Below, one piece after another: positions 1 through 8,526 of a DNA stretch of 64,000 nt. Each line of letters begins with the position of its first letter. Positions within the stretch are counted from its first letter, which is position 1. The translations under genes were made by a program, and so were the position numbers. The notes under the pieces were generated by a model. That model was not told the origin of the DNA. It saw only the letters and a list, made by a program, of their open reading frames with translations, and made no database searches. The stretch is from Candidatus Uhrbacteria bacterium (lineage in GTDB: Bacteria; Patescibacteria; ABY1; SG8-24; UBA9934): NCBI GenBank assembly GCA_018664485.1, contig JABJOE010000002.1, positions 1 to 64,000 on the forward strand. The letters run 5' to 3'.

Positions 1-1316
1 GGACAGATTCGTCCATAGTGAGTTGTGTGCACGTCACGAACTTCGAAACCAGCACGCTCACGTGATAGTCCACCCTGCCCTAGAGCTGAAAGACGTCGTT
101 TGTGCTCAAGCTCTGACAACGGGTTTGTCTGGTCCATGAACTGTGACAACTGTGAGGACATAAAGAACTCACGCGTTGCACCGATAACCGGTCGAGCGTT
201 GATCAATCGTCCTGGTGTAATAGTCTCGATGTCATGCGTTGACATTCGGTCACGCACAATTCGTTCCATTCGAGCCAAACCAATTCGGAAACGTTGCTGA
301 ATCAACTCTCCAACGGCACGAACACGACGGTTACCAAGGTGGTCCACGTCATCTGGTTCTTCCTGTGAAATGTTCAAGCGAATGATCTCACTAATGATGT
401 CGATCAAATCTTCTTTCGTTAAAATACGATTCTCCTCATCTGTAACACCTTCTTCCGGATTAGGTTTGTTGAATCGACTGTTAAACTTAAATCGTCCAAC
501 AGGTCCTAGGTCGTAACGGTCAAAATTGAAGAACATTGAGTGAATCAATGTACGAGCGTTGTCAGCTGTCGCCAAGTCTCCTGGTCGGATTCGCTTGTAG
601 ACCTCCTTCAATCCCTCTTCTTCGTTTGCAGACGCATCCTTTGCAAGTGTGTTTTCGATGTACTTGTTAAGAGGATGAACGTCGATGTCTTTAAAAATCT
701 TTAAAATCTCTTCGTCTGAATCGATTCCAAAGGCACGCATCAATGACGTAACCGCAACTTTACGCTTACGATCGATCTTTACCCAGATAACGTTTTTGCT
801 ATCTGTCTCAAATTCGAGCCAAGCACCACGGTTTGGAATGATTTTCGCACCATAGTGTCTACGCCCTCGAATAGCTTCAGCACTGAAAAATGCTCCAGCT
901 GAACGAACTAACTGTGACACAACCACGCGCTCAGCACCGTTAACGATGAAAGTTCCGCGGTCGGTCATCACTGGCAAGTCGCCAAGGAAGATTTCCTGCT
1001 CCTTTACCTCGTTTGTTCGAAGGTTCTTCAAGCGAGTTTTCACACGAAGCGGAGCCTCATATGTGATGTTCTTGCTTTTTGACGTAGCTTCGTCAAATTT
1101 AGGCTCATCTAGCGAATAATCGCTGAATGTGAGCTCAAGGTCTCGTCCAATGAAGTCTGAAATTGGAGACACTTCATGTAGAAGCTCTCCGATTCCTTCC
1201 TCAAGAAACCATGTATACGATGCTTTTTGGATCGTAATTAGATCCGGTAGATCCATCGCGTCACGAATCGGTGAAAAATAGACTCGCTCGCGTTGTTCCT
1301 GTTTTATATGTGCCAT
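1..1316 (-). CDS. rpoB: RNA polymerase beta subunit, N-terminal part (partial)
   Basis: Beta subunit of the DNA-dependent RNA polymerase core. The first 438 codons lie in the window and the rest runs off the left edge. The ATG at 1316 opens with MAHIKQEQRERVYFSPIRD. Near the end lies the rifampicin-binding cluster, with FMDQTNPLSE, HKRRLSALG and RERAGFEVRDVH; the Asp, His, Arg and Ser positions that define rifampicin sensitivity have the usual residues. There is no rplL or rplJ upstream; recA lies there instead, so rpoB has its own promoter in the preceding 417 bp. No clear Shine-Dalgarno is seen. Identity is certain from the conserved motifs. Confidence 0.98.
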   Translation of the reverse strand, partial: MAHIKQEQRERVYFSPIRDAMDLPDLITIQKASYTWFLEEGIGELLHEVSPISDFIGRDLELTFSDYSLDEPKFDEATSKSKNITYEAPLRVKTRLKNLRTNEVKEQEIFLGDLPVMTDRGTFIVNGAERVVVSQLVRSAGAFFSAEAIRGRRHYGAKIIPNRGAWLEFETDSKNVIWVKIDRKRKVAVTSLMRAFGIDSDEEILKIFKDIDVHPLNKYIENTLAKDASANEEEGLKEVYKRIRPGDLATADNARTLIHSMFFNFDRYDLGPVGRFKFNSRFNKPNPEEGVTDEENRILTKEDLIDIISEIIRLNISQEEPDDVDHLGNRRVRAVGELIQQRFRIGLARMERIVRDRMSTHDIETITPGRLINARPVIGATREFFMSSQLSQFMDQTNPLSELEHKRRLSALGQGGLSRERAGFEVRDVHTTHYGRIC

Positions 1317-1733
1317 AGGGGGAGATGGGATAAAACAAAAGTTACCTCACGACAGGCGTGAAGCTTTTTTTCCTTAAATTCGTCGGTGTGGGGGATTCAC
1401 TCGACAATAGATAATTGGCGTACTCTAGCCAAATGTTACAGGCATTTGGCAAACCGTCACGAGTATATCAAAGTACGCAGCGCGCTGTCAAATATACACT
1501 GAGGGGAACGAACTGCAGGGTGGGGATACAAATATACGTATGCCAGGTCATTGAAAGTGTACGAGAGGAGAGAGATTTTCCTCCAGCGTTGCCGGAGGTC
1601 GTACAAACAGTGATCTGACAAGAATCATACCCAACCCCGCAGGTCCTTGCCCACAGAGTATTCTGATCAACAAGGACAATACCACGCAATTCGCCTTTTC
1701 TCAATGGAAAACTGTCAATTTCCGATGAACAAA
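1317..1733. other. rpoB-recA intergenic region
   Basis: There is no convincing gene here. The region holds a strong minus-strand promoter (1462-1491) that would give rpoB a leader of about 140 nt. A short hairpin at 1580-1598 (CCTCC/GGAGG) could be a weak recA terminator. A plus-strand hairpin followed by seven T lies at about 1347-1372, inside the rpoB leader. The two overlapping small ORFs on opposite strands show no protein-like features. Confidence 0.7.
1462..1491 (-). promoter_or_regulatory. rpoB promoter, sigma70 type
   Basis: On the minus strand a TTGACA box (1486-1491) and a TATACT box (1462-1467) are separated by 18 bp, close to consensus. Nothing but rpoB follows in that direction. 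Transcription would start near 1455. Confidence 0.8.
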
Positions 1734-2750
1734 CTACTTTTTAGTCTGATCTTCCTGCTCTATAGCTGTTTCAATGTCTTTTCTGAGCTTTTTCATCAAT
1801 TTCTTGTTTGATCTTAGCCCTTTTTTGGCATTCTCCCGACCAACACCAAGCCGTTCCTCGTTAAATATGTAACTATTACCCTTTTTATCAAGAACGCCAG
1901 TATGCACTCCCAAATCGATCAAATCCCCAGCAATTGAGATCCCTTCGTTATACATAATGTCGAATTCGCACCGTCTGAATGGTGGAGCAACCTTATTCTT
2001 AACAATCTTAGCCTTTACTCTATTCCCGATTATTTTCTCCTGCTGTTTAATCTGAGCACTTCGACGAACCTCAATACGAACAGAAGAATAGAACTTTAGA
2101 GCGTTTCCACCGGTAGTAGTCTCCGGATTCCCGAACATAACACCGATCTTCATTCGAATCTGGTTGATGAAAATGACTGTAGTATTGGATTTGCTCACAA
2201 TAGCAGCCAATTTTCTTAGTGCCTGACTCATCAAACGAGCCTGACGACCAACGTGATGATCTCCCATATCACCCTCAATCTCAGCTTTAGGTGTGAGAGC
2301 CGCTACAGAGTCAACCACGATGACGTCGACGGCACTAGAGCGCACTAACGTGTCTACGATCTCCAAAGCCTGCTCACCGTTATCTGGCTGTGAGATAAAT
2401 AGTTCCTGAATATTAACTCCGATCTTTTCTGCGTAGTCCGGATCCAATGCGTGCTCAGCGTCAACGAAAGCCGCCACTCCACCAGCTTGTTGAACCTCAG
2501 CTACGATATGTTGCGCTAAAGTTGTCTTTCCTGATGACTCTGGCCCATAGATCTCGATGATGCGCCCTCGAGGCACACCCCCGACACCGAGCGCCAAGTC
2601 CATAGACAAACATCCAGTTGAAACAGACTCAACCTTCATCGCCTTAGCCTCACCCAATCGCATAATTGAGCCTTCGCCAAAGCGTTCTTTAATTTGCGAA
2701 ATCGCCTCTGCTGCTGCTTTAAATTTTTCTGTTGATTCAGTCTTTGCCAT
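1734..2750 (-). CDS. recA: Recombinase RecA
   Basis: ATP-dependent strand-exchange recombinase of homologous recombination and SOS induction. It has 338 residues, normal for the family. The Walker A motif GPESSGKTT lies at about residues 69-77, Walker B is in VIVVDSVAAL, the MAW-type region GVMFGNPETTTGGNALKFY follows, and the C-terminal domain is lysine rich. The start ATG has no Shine-Dalgarno of its own and is overlapped out of frame by a small upstream ORF with a perfect one (2636-2824). It lies alone between rpoB and the RodZ-like gene; a promoter is seen at 2866-2895. Confidence 0.99.
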   Translation of the reverse strand: MAKTESTEKFKAAAEAISQIKERFGEGSIMRLGEAKAMKVESVSTGCLSMDLALGVGGVPRGRIIEIYGPESSGKTTLAQHIVAEVQQAGGVAAFVDAEHALDPDYAEKIGVNIQELFISQPDNGEQALEIVDTLVRSSAVDVIVVDSVAALTPKAEIEGDMGDHHVGRQARLMSQALRKLAAIVSKSNTTVIFINQIRMKIGVMFGNPETTTGGNALKFYSSVRIEVRRSAQIKQQEKIIGNRVKAKIVKNKVAPPFRRCEFDIMYNEGISIAGDLIDLGVHTGVLDKKGNSYIFNEERLGVGRENAKKGLRSNKKLMKKLRKDIETAIEQEDQTKK

Positions 2751-2824
2751 ATAGAAATAAAAATGAAGAACAATCCGGGATCAGTGTTGGGATTCACCTG
2801 CAACAAAAAATTGCTGCTCGTCAT
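2636..2824 (-). CDS. Possible SD-led ORF overlapping the recA start
   Basis: A 62-codon frame begins at ATG 2824, five bases after a perfect GGAGG (2830-2834), and runs out of frame across the recA start, ending about 115 bases inside recA. The peptide has a hydrophobic stretch (LFFIFISIW) and then a basic, glutamine-rich tail. It may be only a translational activator for recA, which lacks an SD, or it may be fortuitous. Product function is unknown. Confidence 0.3.
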   Translation of the reverse strand: MTSSNFLLQVNPNTDPGLFFIFISIWQRLNQQKNLKQQQRRFRKLKNALAKAQLCDWVRLRR

Positions 2825-2865
2825 GAATGCCTCCAGTGAATAATGAGATCGTCCTCCTACAATCT

Positions 2866-2895
2866 ATTTTATCACAGTCTGCTACCGAGGATCAA
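2866..2895 (-). promoter_or_regulatory. Candidate recA promoter
   Basis: TTGATC (2890-2895) and TAAAAT (2866-2871) on the minus strand are separated by 18 bp. The -35 box overlaps the stop end of the upstream RodZ-like gene. No clear LexA-type palindrome was recognised. Confidence 0.5.
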
Positions 2896-3571
2896 AGACA
2901 ATATACCTCTCAACAAGAGTACGGCGTGAATATCGTCGCTCTGCCTCAATAGAAATAACATTTAGACCTTCCTGTAAGTCCACAGTACTGCTGAACATCG
3001 CATCCTGATCAACGACAACTGGAATAGTATTCACATAAACAGTCGCCTCACCGTCCACAAGCCCCGACACAATGATAGACGCCTCGTGAGTAAGTAATTG
3101 GTCTTCGGGAGTGAACACCACGACCTCCGGTGACGCCATCAACTCAGAGATCTGCCAACCAAAGTATCCAACAATAATAAAAGCGACGGAAGCGATCAGT
3201 GCCAACTTTAAAAATCGGTTGAAAATCATCATCCTTGCAGTCCTCACTTTTTGTCGAGGCGTTTGCATTGGTCCGACAAGATCACAGCGGCCACATTCGT
3301 CTTCGTATAGCTCGAGAAGATAGGTTTCATCGGCCCCAAGAACCCGTGCATATGATCTTATAAAATTGCGTGCATACATTGGCTCTGGGAGGTCTTCATA
3401 TAGCCCACGTTCAAGCGCTTCTAGGTAGCGACGCTGGATATGTGTGTCGCGTTCCATCATATCTAAGCTAACCGCCTGCCCACGCCGGAGCAACCGCAGT
3501 TTTTCACCCAAGGTTTTGGGATCTTCTTCAAGTTGTCGTTTTACAAAAACCATTCGCCACAAGTTTAGCAT
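2882..3571 (-). CDS. RodZ-like HTH transmembrane protein
   Basis: Probable membrane-anchored morphogenesis or regulatory protein. It has 229 residues: an N-terminal HTH_25-type helix-turn-helix (about residues 20-90, with TLGEKLRLLRRGQAVSL and PMYARNFIRSYARVLG), one transmembrane helix at about 120-142 (LALIASVAFIIVGYFGW), and an external beta-rich domain (about 150-229) resembling the Glucodextranase-B/Big type. RodZ in model bacteria links MreB to the cell wall; MreB is not in this window, so the role is inferred. The true start may be Met7. It lies between ftsK and recA on the same strand. Confidence 0.8.
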   Translation of the reverse strand: MLNLWRMVFVKRQLEEDPKTLGEKLRLLRRGQAVSLDMMERDTHIQRRYLEALERGLYEDLPEPMYARNFIRSYARVLGADETYLLELYEDECGRCDLVGPMQTPRQKVRTARMMIFNRFLKLALIASVAFIIVGYFGWQISELMASPEVVVFTPEDQLLTHEASIIVSGLVDGEATVYVNTIPVVVDQDAMFSSTVDLQEGLNVISIEAERRYSRRTLVERYIVFDPR

Positions 3572-3683
3572 GAAACGAAAAGCCGCCCACCGATGTGAGT
3601 CGATAGCGACCCCTTTATCGTGCGGGCAAGGACGAACTCCACCCTTCTAACTCTTAAAAATGGCCTAGTGAATCAGTCATCAA

Positions 3684-3710
3684 ACCAAAACCCGACCTTG
3701 TGGCCGGGCC
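3684..3710 (-). terminator. Terminator of ftsK
   Basis: A minus-strand stem CCCGGCC/GGTCGGG (3691-3708) with one mismatch and an ACAA loop is followed by TTTTGGTTTG, directly after the ftsK stop. Confidence 0.7.
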
Positions 3711-3723
3711 TTGTGTCTGAAAT

Positions 3724-6045
3724 CTATTCTTCCTCGTCTTCGTCGATCTCTTGATCGTCTTCATATTCTTCCTCATCACTTTCGTACTCGTCATCTTCCT
3801 CGTCGCTTTCTGTCTCATCGTAGTCCTGCCCCTCATTGTCTTGATCGAGCTCTTCGTCATCCTCGTACTCATCTTCGTCAGACTCTGCAGGCTCGTCTTC
3901 GCTATCATCTTTTAGTGGCCAACGCTCAACTAGCACATCCCTCGCCTTAGAGCCGTTCTGCGGACCAATGATTCCCATCTCCTCCATAATATCGACAATA
4001 CGCGCAGCACGAGAATAGCCGACCCTCATGCGACGTTGCAAGAAAGATGTTGACGCCTTACCACTATCGATAACGATCTTGATAGCATCCTCCAAGAGCG
4101 GATCAGAATCATCCGAGTGGAATGCAGTACCTCCAGTGCGTGTATCTTCGGTAACCGTGTAGTTGTAATCCGGCTCACCCTGAGTCTTTAGGAATTTGAT
4201 AACGCGCTCAATTTCCTCGTCAGACACAAACGCACCCTGCATCCGTTTAGGCTTAGAAATCCGAGGTGATGAAAATAGCATGTCACCACGACCGAGAAGT
4301 TTCTCAGCACCAGCCTGATCAAGGATAGTTTTTGAATCAACCTGAGATGCAACCGCAAAGGCAGCACGGGTTGGGACATTTGCTTTGATAAGTCCTGTAA
4401 TTACATCAACTGATGGACGTTGAGTTGCAAGCACGAGGTGGATTCCAGCGGCACGAGCCATCTGAGCAATTCGCACAATCACAGCTTCAACGTCACGCTT
4501 ATTCTGACTCATCAAATCTGCCAACTCATCAATAATGATGACCACTTTCGGCATGCGTTCTTTACTTTTCTTATTGTACGAATCAATATCACGCGCACCA
4601 GCTTTTGCAAGATGATCCAACCGTCGTTCCATCTCGCGTATTCCCCACTTAAGCGCATTGATAGCATCCTCAACCTTGGTAATTGGCGGCACAAGTAAAT
4701 GAGGGATACCAGCGTACACTCCAAGCTCCACCCGTTTCGGATCGATCATGATTAACTTCAGATCATCAGGACCGTTCTGATACAAGAGCGAAACGATAAT
4801 ACCGTTAAGACAAACAGACTTACCAGAACCCGTAGCACCCGCAACGAGCATGTGTGGAGCCTTATCTATTCCAACAACATGCACATCTCCAGACACATCT
4901 TTTCCGAGCGGTACAGTAAGTGGAGATTTTCCACGCTTGAAAGCCTTTGACGAAATCATATCGTGAAGACACACTCGACCGACTTTCTGGTTTGGAACCT
5001 CAATACCAACCAAAGATTTTCCAGGGATTGGAGCCTCAATTCGAATCGGATGTGCCGCAAGCGCTAGAGCCAGATCATCCTGCAATGCAACGATGCGGGA
5101 AAGTTTGATACCTTCGGCCGGCGCAATTGAATACTGAGTAACCGTAGGTCCAACACGAACGCTCACCATCTCAACATCAATCCCGAAATTTTCAAATGTG
5201 CGTCTGATTACTTCCTGGCTCTTATCTACATCTCCAGCTTTAGCGTTTGAGCTCTTCTGGTCTAGCAGATCAAGTGGAATCTCCATCTTACGACGCCGCC
5301 TGCTGGTCATAACAGACTCCTCTTCCTGTTCTTCATCTGAATCTCCATCAATGATAGTCGGGGATTTGTGAGACTTTTCTTCCTCCTCTTCGTCTTCCTC
5401 TTCATCCTCAACCAATTCATCTTCCTCAACATCATCCTCTTCATCCCAGTCGTCGTCATCGTCCTCCTCTGCATCTCTTTTATTGTCACGTCGTCGATGT
5501 AGTAAAGATCCGATCTCGCTAACATGCTCGTGAACTGAAACAAGTGAATGAATAGAAATATTAAAGCTCAATACAATTGACGTTGCTAACACTGCAAAGG
5601 CGATTACAAACGCGCCCCAAAATCCGAGAGCACCAACTAAAGGTTCTGACACTAGTAGCCCGACATACCCTCCAGCTCGAGCTAGATCATCAGCAAAGGA
5701 AGCAGGATCAACCAATAATAAATTCAACAACCCGTTAAAGCTCAAGAAAAACAGAACCATTCCAATGTAGTTCATCGGTCCAAAGCTATGCTCTCGAGAA
5801 AATAAAAGCTTCCAACCAATGACAATAAGTATGAGGCCAAAAAGCCATCTGTCCCATCCGAAGACTGCGGCCAGCGCGCCATCTATCGCCTGACCTACCT
5901 CACCTGCAAGATCAAAGAACCCAAGTAGGAAGATAACTGCAGCCGCACATATTGCGATTGCAAAGAGACTTTGACGTACCCCTTCGGAAAGACCGGATCC
6001 GCGTCTACCTGAACGAGATGATTTTCTGCGACGTTTTTTTGCCAT
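3724..6045 (-). CDS. ftsK: DNA translocase FtsK/SpoIIIE with acidic C-terminal tail
   Basis: Septal DNA pump that clears and resolves chromosomes at division. Of 773 residues, a basic N-terminus precedes about four transmembrane helices (residues 25-170), then an acidic linker (about 190-245). The RecA-like motor carries Walker A GATGSGKSV and Walker B VVIIIDELADL. A winged-helix gamma domain of the type that reads KOPS follows (about 640-705, with STSFLQRRMRVGYSRAARI). Unusually, about 60 further residues follow, almost entirely Asp/Glu/Ser/Tyr and without Lys or Arg, although gamma is normally the C-terminus. An own terminator follows. Identity is certain; the tail is the odd feature. Confidence 0.97.
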   Translation of the reverse strand: MAKKRRRKSSRSGRRGSGLSEGVRQSLFAIAICAAAVIFLLGFFDLAGEVGQAIDGALAAVFGWDRWLFGLILIVIGWKLLFSREHSFGPMNYIGMVLFFLSFNGLLNLLLVDPASFADDLARAGGYVGLLVSEPLVGALGFWGAFVIAFAVLATSIVLSFNISIHSLVSVHEHVSEIGSLLHRRRDNKRDAEEDDDDDWDEEDDVEEDELVEDEEEDEEEEEKSHKSPTIIDGDSDEEQEEESVMTSRRRRKMEIPLDLLDQKSSNAKAGDVDKSQEVIRRTFENFGIDVEMVSVRVGPTVTQYSIAPAEGIKLSRIVALQDDLALALAAHPIRIEAPIPGKSLVGIEVPNQKVGRVCLHDMISSKAFKRGKSPLTVPLGKDVSGDVHVVGIDKAPHMLVAGATGSGKSVCLNGIIVSLLYQNGPDDLKLIMIDPKRVELGVYAGIPHLLVPPITKVEDAINALKWGIREMERRLDHLAKAGARDIDSYNKKSKERMPKVVIIIDELADLMSQNKRDVEAVIVRIAQMARAAGIHLVLATQRPSVDVITGLIKANVPTRAAFAVASQVDSKTILDQAGAEKLLGRGDMLFSSPRISKPKRMQGAFVSDEEIERVIKFLKTQGEPDYNYTVTEDTRTGGTAFHSDDSDPLLEDAIKIVIDSGKASTSFLQRRMRVGYSRAARIVDIMEEMGIIGPQNGSKARDVLVERWPLKDDSEDEPAESDEDEYEDDEELDQDNEGQDYDETESDEEDDEYESDEEEYEDDQEIDEDEEE

Positions 6046-6140
6046 GGGAGTGATAACGATTTTACCGCACTATTTTAGCACATTCTTTACCTTTTGCTGT
6101 TGAACGACTACAGTATTGCTGTAACCTTTCACAAAAATCT

Positions 6141-6725
6141 ATGTTTGAACTACCAGAACTTCCATTCAGTCCAGATTCTCTCGCACCCTGGACTACCGAG
6201 GAAACTTTTTCATATCACTACGGAAAACACCACGCTGGGTACGTTAAAAAACTGAATGCTGCGGTCGAGGGAACCGACCTGGAAGGAAAATCACTCATTG
6301 AGGTGATCAACTCCTCCCGCAATAATAATGCAAAGGCCTTTAACAGCGCAGCGCAGCACTTTAATCACAGCTTCTTCTGGAACTGCCTGTCAGCCGAGGC
6401 TTCAGAGCCTTCCGACGAGTTGAAAGCTCAAATCGAATCAGACTTTGGATCATTAGATAGCTTTAAAGAACAATTCGGAGCAAGAGCCACAACACTATTT
6501 GGTTCTGGATGGGCTTGGCTTGCAAAATCAGCAGACGGTAAACTATCTATCCAACAACATAAAGATGCGGGTACCCCAGCTGGAACCGACAGCACACCGC
6601 TTCTAACGCTCGACGTATGGGAGCACGCCTACTACATCGATCACCGCAACAATCGTGGCGGCTTCATCGAAGGGTTCTGGAATCACGTAAACTGGCAGTT
6701 TGTAAGTGAACAATTTGTCGCATAA
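6141..6725 (+). CDS. sodB: Superoxide dismutase, Fe type
   Basis: Converts superoxide to oxygen and peroxide in the cytoplasm. It has 194 residues, the normal length. Metal ligands are visible as a His in YHYGKHHAGY, the His of FNHSFFW (about residue 75), and the Asp and His of DVWEHAYYID near residues 158-162. The Gln in FNSAAQHFNH is at the place typical of iron enzymes rather than manganese ones. It is transcribed divergently from ftsK and shares a bidirectional terminator with efp. An inverted repeat TACAG/CTGTA sits just upstream (about 6110-6124) and might be an operator. Confidence 0.95.
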   Translation: MFELPELPFSPDSLAPWTTEETFSYHYGKHHAGYVKKLNAAVEGTDLEGKSLIEVINSSRNNNAKAFNSAAQHFNHSFFWNCLSAEASEPSDELKAQIESDFGSLDSFKEQFGARATTLFGSGWAWLAKSADGKLSIQQHKDAGTPAGTDSTPLLTLDVWEHAYYIDHRNNRGGFIEGFWNHVNWQFVSEQFVA

Positions 6726-6752
6726 TAGGTCCACGCATACACAAAACAACAA

Positions 6753-6790
6753 AAAAAAGACCGCTCCAATTAAACGGGGCGATCTTTTTT
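6753..6790. terminator. Bidirectional terminator sodB / efp
   Basis: The stem AAAGACCGCTCC / GGGGCGATCTTT (one mismatch and one G-T pair) is flanked by an A run on the left and a T run on the right, between the convergent sodB and efp genes. Confidence 0.85.
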
Positions 6791-6793
6791 AAA

Positions 6794-7360
6794 CTATCTG
6801 CTTACACGCTCAGAATAATCTCCTGAATCCGTATTAACACGAATCACATCGCCATTCTTGATAAAAATCGGAACGCGAACTGTCAGTCCGTTATCCATCG
6901 TTGCTTCCTTCGTAACATTTCCTGAAACTGTATCTCCCTTAACTGCAGGCTCTGTTTGATCAACTGTATATTCGATCTTTCCTGGAACATCTAGTGAAAT
7001 TGGAGTCCCTTCATGGACTACAACCACAACTTCCAAACCTTCTTTTAGATATTTTGCGGAATCTCCTACGATGTCCAATGATATAGCAACTTGTTCAAAG
7101 CTCACACCATCCATAAATGTATGGCTCTGTGCATCTGAAAAAATATACTGCATCTTTTTGTTCATGACGTCCGCGAAGTCTAAATTTTCACTTGCTTTCA
7201 GGTTCTCTTCTTTCACCTTTCCGCTTGAAAGCGACTTCATCTTTGTTCGTACAAAAGATCCGCCCTTTCCTGGTGACACTCGTTGAAAATCAACTACAAC
7301 CCAAAGGTTACCGTCGCGAGCGATCACTGTTCCTTTTTTAATTTCGTTTGGTGATGCCAT
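6794..7360 (-). CDS. efp: Translation elongation factor P
   Basis: Binds the ribosome between the P and E sites and relieves stalling at proline stretches. It has 188 residues with the three-domain EF-P layout. The tip loop RVSPGKGGSFVR presents Lys32, equivalent to the lysine that EpmA modifies in E. coli. It lies 2 bp downstream of an EpmA homologue on the same strand, so the modifying enzyme and its substrate are probably co-transcribed. Confidence 0.97.
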   Translation of the reverse strand: MASPNEIKKGTVIARDGNLWVVVDFQRVSPGKGGSFVRTKMKSLSSGKVKEENLKASENLDFADVMNKKMQYIFSDAQSHTFMDGVSFEQVAISLDIVGDSAKYLKEGLEVVVVVHEGTPISLDVPGKIEYTVDQTEPAVKGDTVSGNVTKEATMDNGLTVRVPIFIKNGDVIRVNTDSGDYSERVSR

Positions 7361-7362
7361 AT

Positions 7363-8241
7363 TTACTTTTTGTTACTCCATCTATCTTTTGCGGGAAACA
7401 ATTGGAGATCATTAATGTCGCCCACACCATACTTAAGCATTACAAGCCGGTCAACTCCCATGGCAACTCCACAAACCGGGCCTTTAATCTTTGAAAGGCT
7501 TAAGAGCAAATCTTCATCAATGGAAAATGTCGGCCAGTTATTCTGTTCGCGTTGCCAGCGCTCGTACTCAAAGCGCTTGCGTTGCTCGGCCTCGTCGAGA
7601 AGTTCGCAGAAGCCATTTGCAAGTTCCAATCCGTCGGCAAACATCTCAAAACGTTCTGCTGTTTTTCCATCTTTTGATAGACGAGCCAGTGCAGCTTGCT
7701 CTGCCGGATAATCCGTTAGAATAAATCTATTGTCTTTAACATGTGGGTCGCCAGCACCATCTACATTAGCATCGCGGTGTGCGATCCGAGGCCAAGGCTC
7801 AACCATATCGAGCACTGAGCTTACTAATTCCTCCGCTAACCTTATCCCATCTGCATACTCACCTGGCGCATACCATTCCAACATCGTAAACTCCGGACTA
7901 TTGTGAGGACCGAGTGCCTCACCTCCTCGAAATACAGGAGTGATCGTGTAAATCTTTTCCATTCCAGCCCCCAACAGTTTCTTCATTGAAAACTCAGGAG
8001 AAGTTATAAGAGCGCCCTCCTGAATGCCTTTTTCTGGATTGTAGCAGCTGAATGAAACCTGCATAGGTTCTAAATTTGGCGAGATGTCAGGGTTACGGAC
8101 AAGGATCGGTGTACGCACCTGAGTAAAGTCTCTGGCAGCAAAAAAATCGTGCAACGCATCCTCTACAGTACGCCACATCATCAGCCTATGCCTAATGTCA
8201 TCTTTACCTAACATATACAAAAACTCGCAGATCGGATTCAA
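7363..8241 (-). CDS. epmA: EF-P lysine ligase EpmA (PoxA/GenX), LysRS paralogue
   Basis: Class II aminoacyl-tRNA-synthetase-like protein of 292 residues that lacks the tRNA anticodon-binding domain of LysRS, the hallmark of EpmA. Motif 2 is seen as FRGGEALGPHNSPEFTMLEW and motif 3 as GVAMGVDRLVML. In known systems EpmA attaches (R)-beta-lysine to EF-P; the aminomutase EpmB that makes beta-lysine is not in this window. The gene reads directly into efp with a 2 bp gap. Motif 2 has Gly-Gly where most EpmA/LysRS have Asn-Glu, so substrate choice may differ. The start may be Met10. Confidence 0.88.
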   Translation of the reverse strand: MNPICEFLYMLGKDDIRHRLMMWRTVEDALHDFFAARDFTQVRTPILVRNPDISPNLEPMQVSFSCYNPEKGIQEGALITSPEFSMKKLLGAGMEKIYTITPVFRGGEALGPHNSPEFTMLEWYAPGEYADGIRLAEELVSSVLDMVEPWPRIAHRDANVDGAGDPHVKDNRFILTDYPAEQAALARLSKDGKTAERFEMFADGLELANGFCELLDEAEQRKRFEYERWQREQNNWPTFSIDEDLLLSLSKIKGPVCGVAMGVDRLVMLKYGVGDINDLQLFPAKDRWSNKK

Positions 8242-8286
8242 TTTCAGTATAGGTGAAAGAGAACCAAATATGCGAGTTTTTAATTT

Positions 8287-8523
8287 CTAGTCTTTGTGAA
8301 CGAATGGTAGAAGTCCCATCAATCGAGCACGCTTGATAGCCTTTGACATCCGGCGCTGCTGCTGTGCTGACAGTCCACTTCGCTTTCGTGAAACAATACG
8401 TCCAAAAGATGAAACATATCGTCGAAGAAGGTCAGTGTTCTTATAGTCAATGATCAAATTGTCTTTGATCGTGTAGTAGCCCTTAGGCTTTTGCTGCTGC
8501 TGTCGCAATGATGTAATTTTCAT
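8287..8523 (-). CDS. rpsR: 30S ribosomal protein S18
   Basis: Small-subunit protein that forms a heterodimer with S6. It has 78 residues with the family signature KNTDLLRRYVSSFGRIVSRK and a basic C-terminus. It is the last gene of the rpsF-ssb-rpsR operon, 3 bp after ssb. Confidence 0.97.
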   Translation of the reverse strand: MKITSLRQQQQKPKGYYTIKDNLIIDYKNTDLLRRYVSSFGRIVSRKRSGLSAQQQRRMSKAIKRARLMGLLPFVHKD

Positions 8524-8526
8524 AGT

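Noticed and set aside
1347..1372. Plus-strand terminator in the rpoB leader
   Set aside because: A stem with seven T is present, but there is no plus-strand gene before it; it may be only part of the rpoB leader structure.
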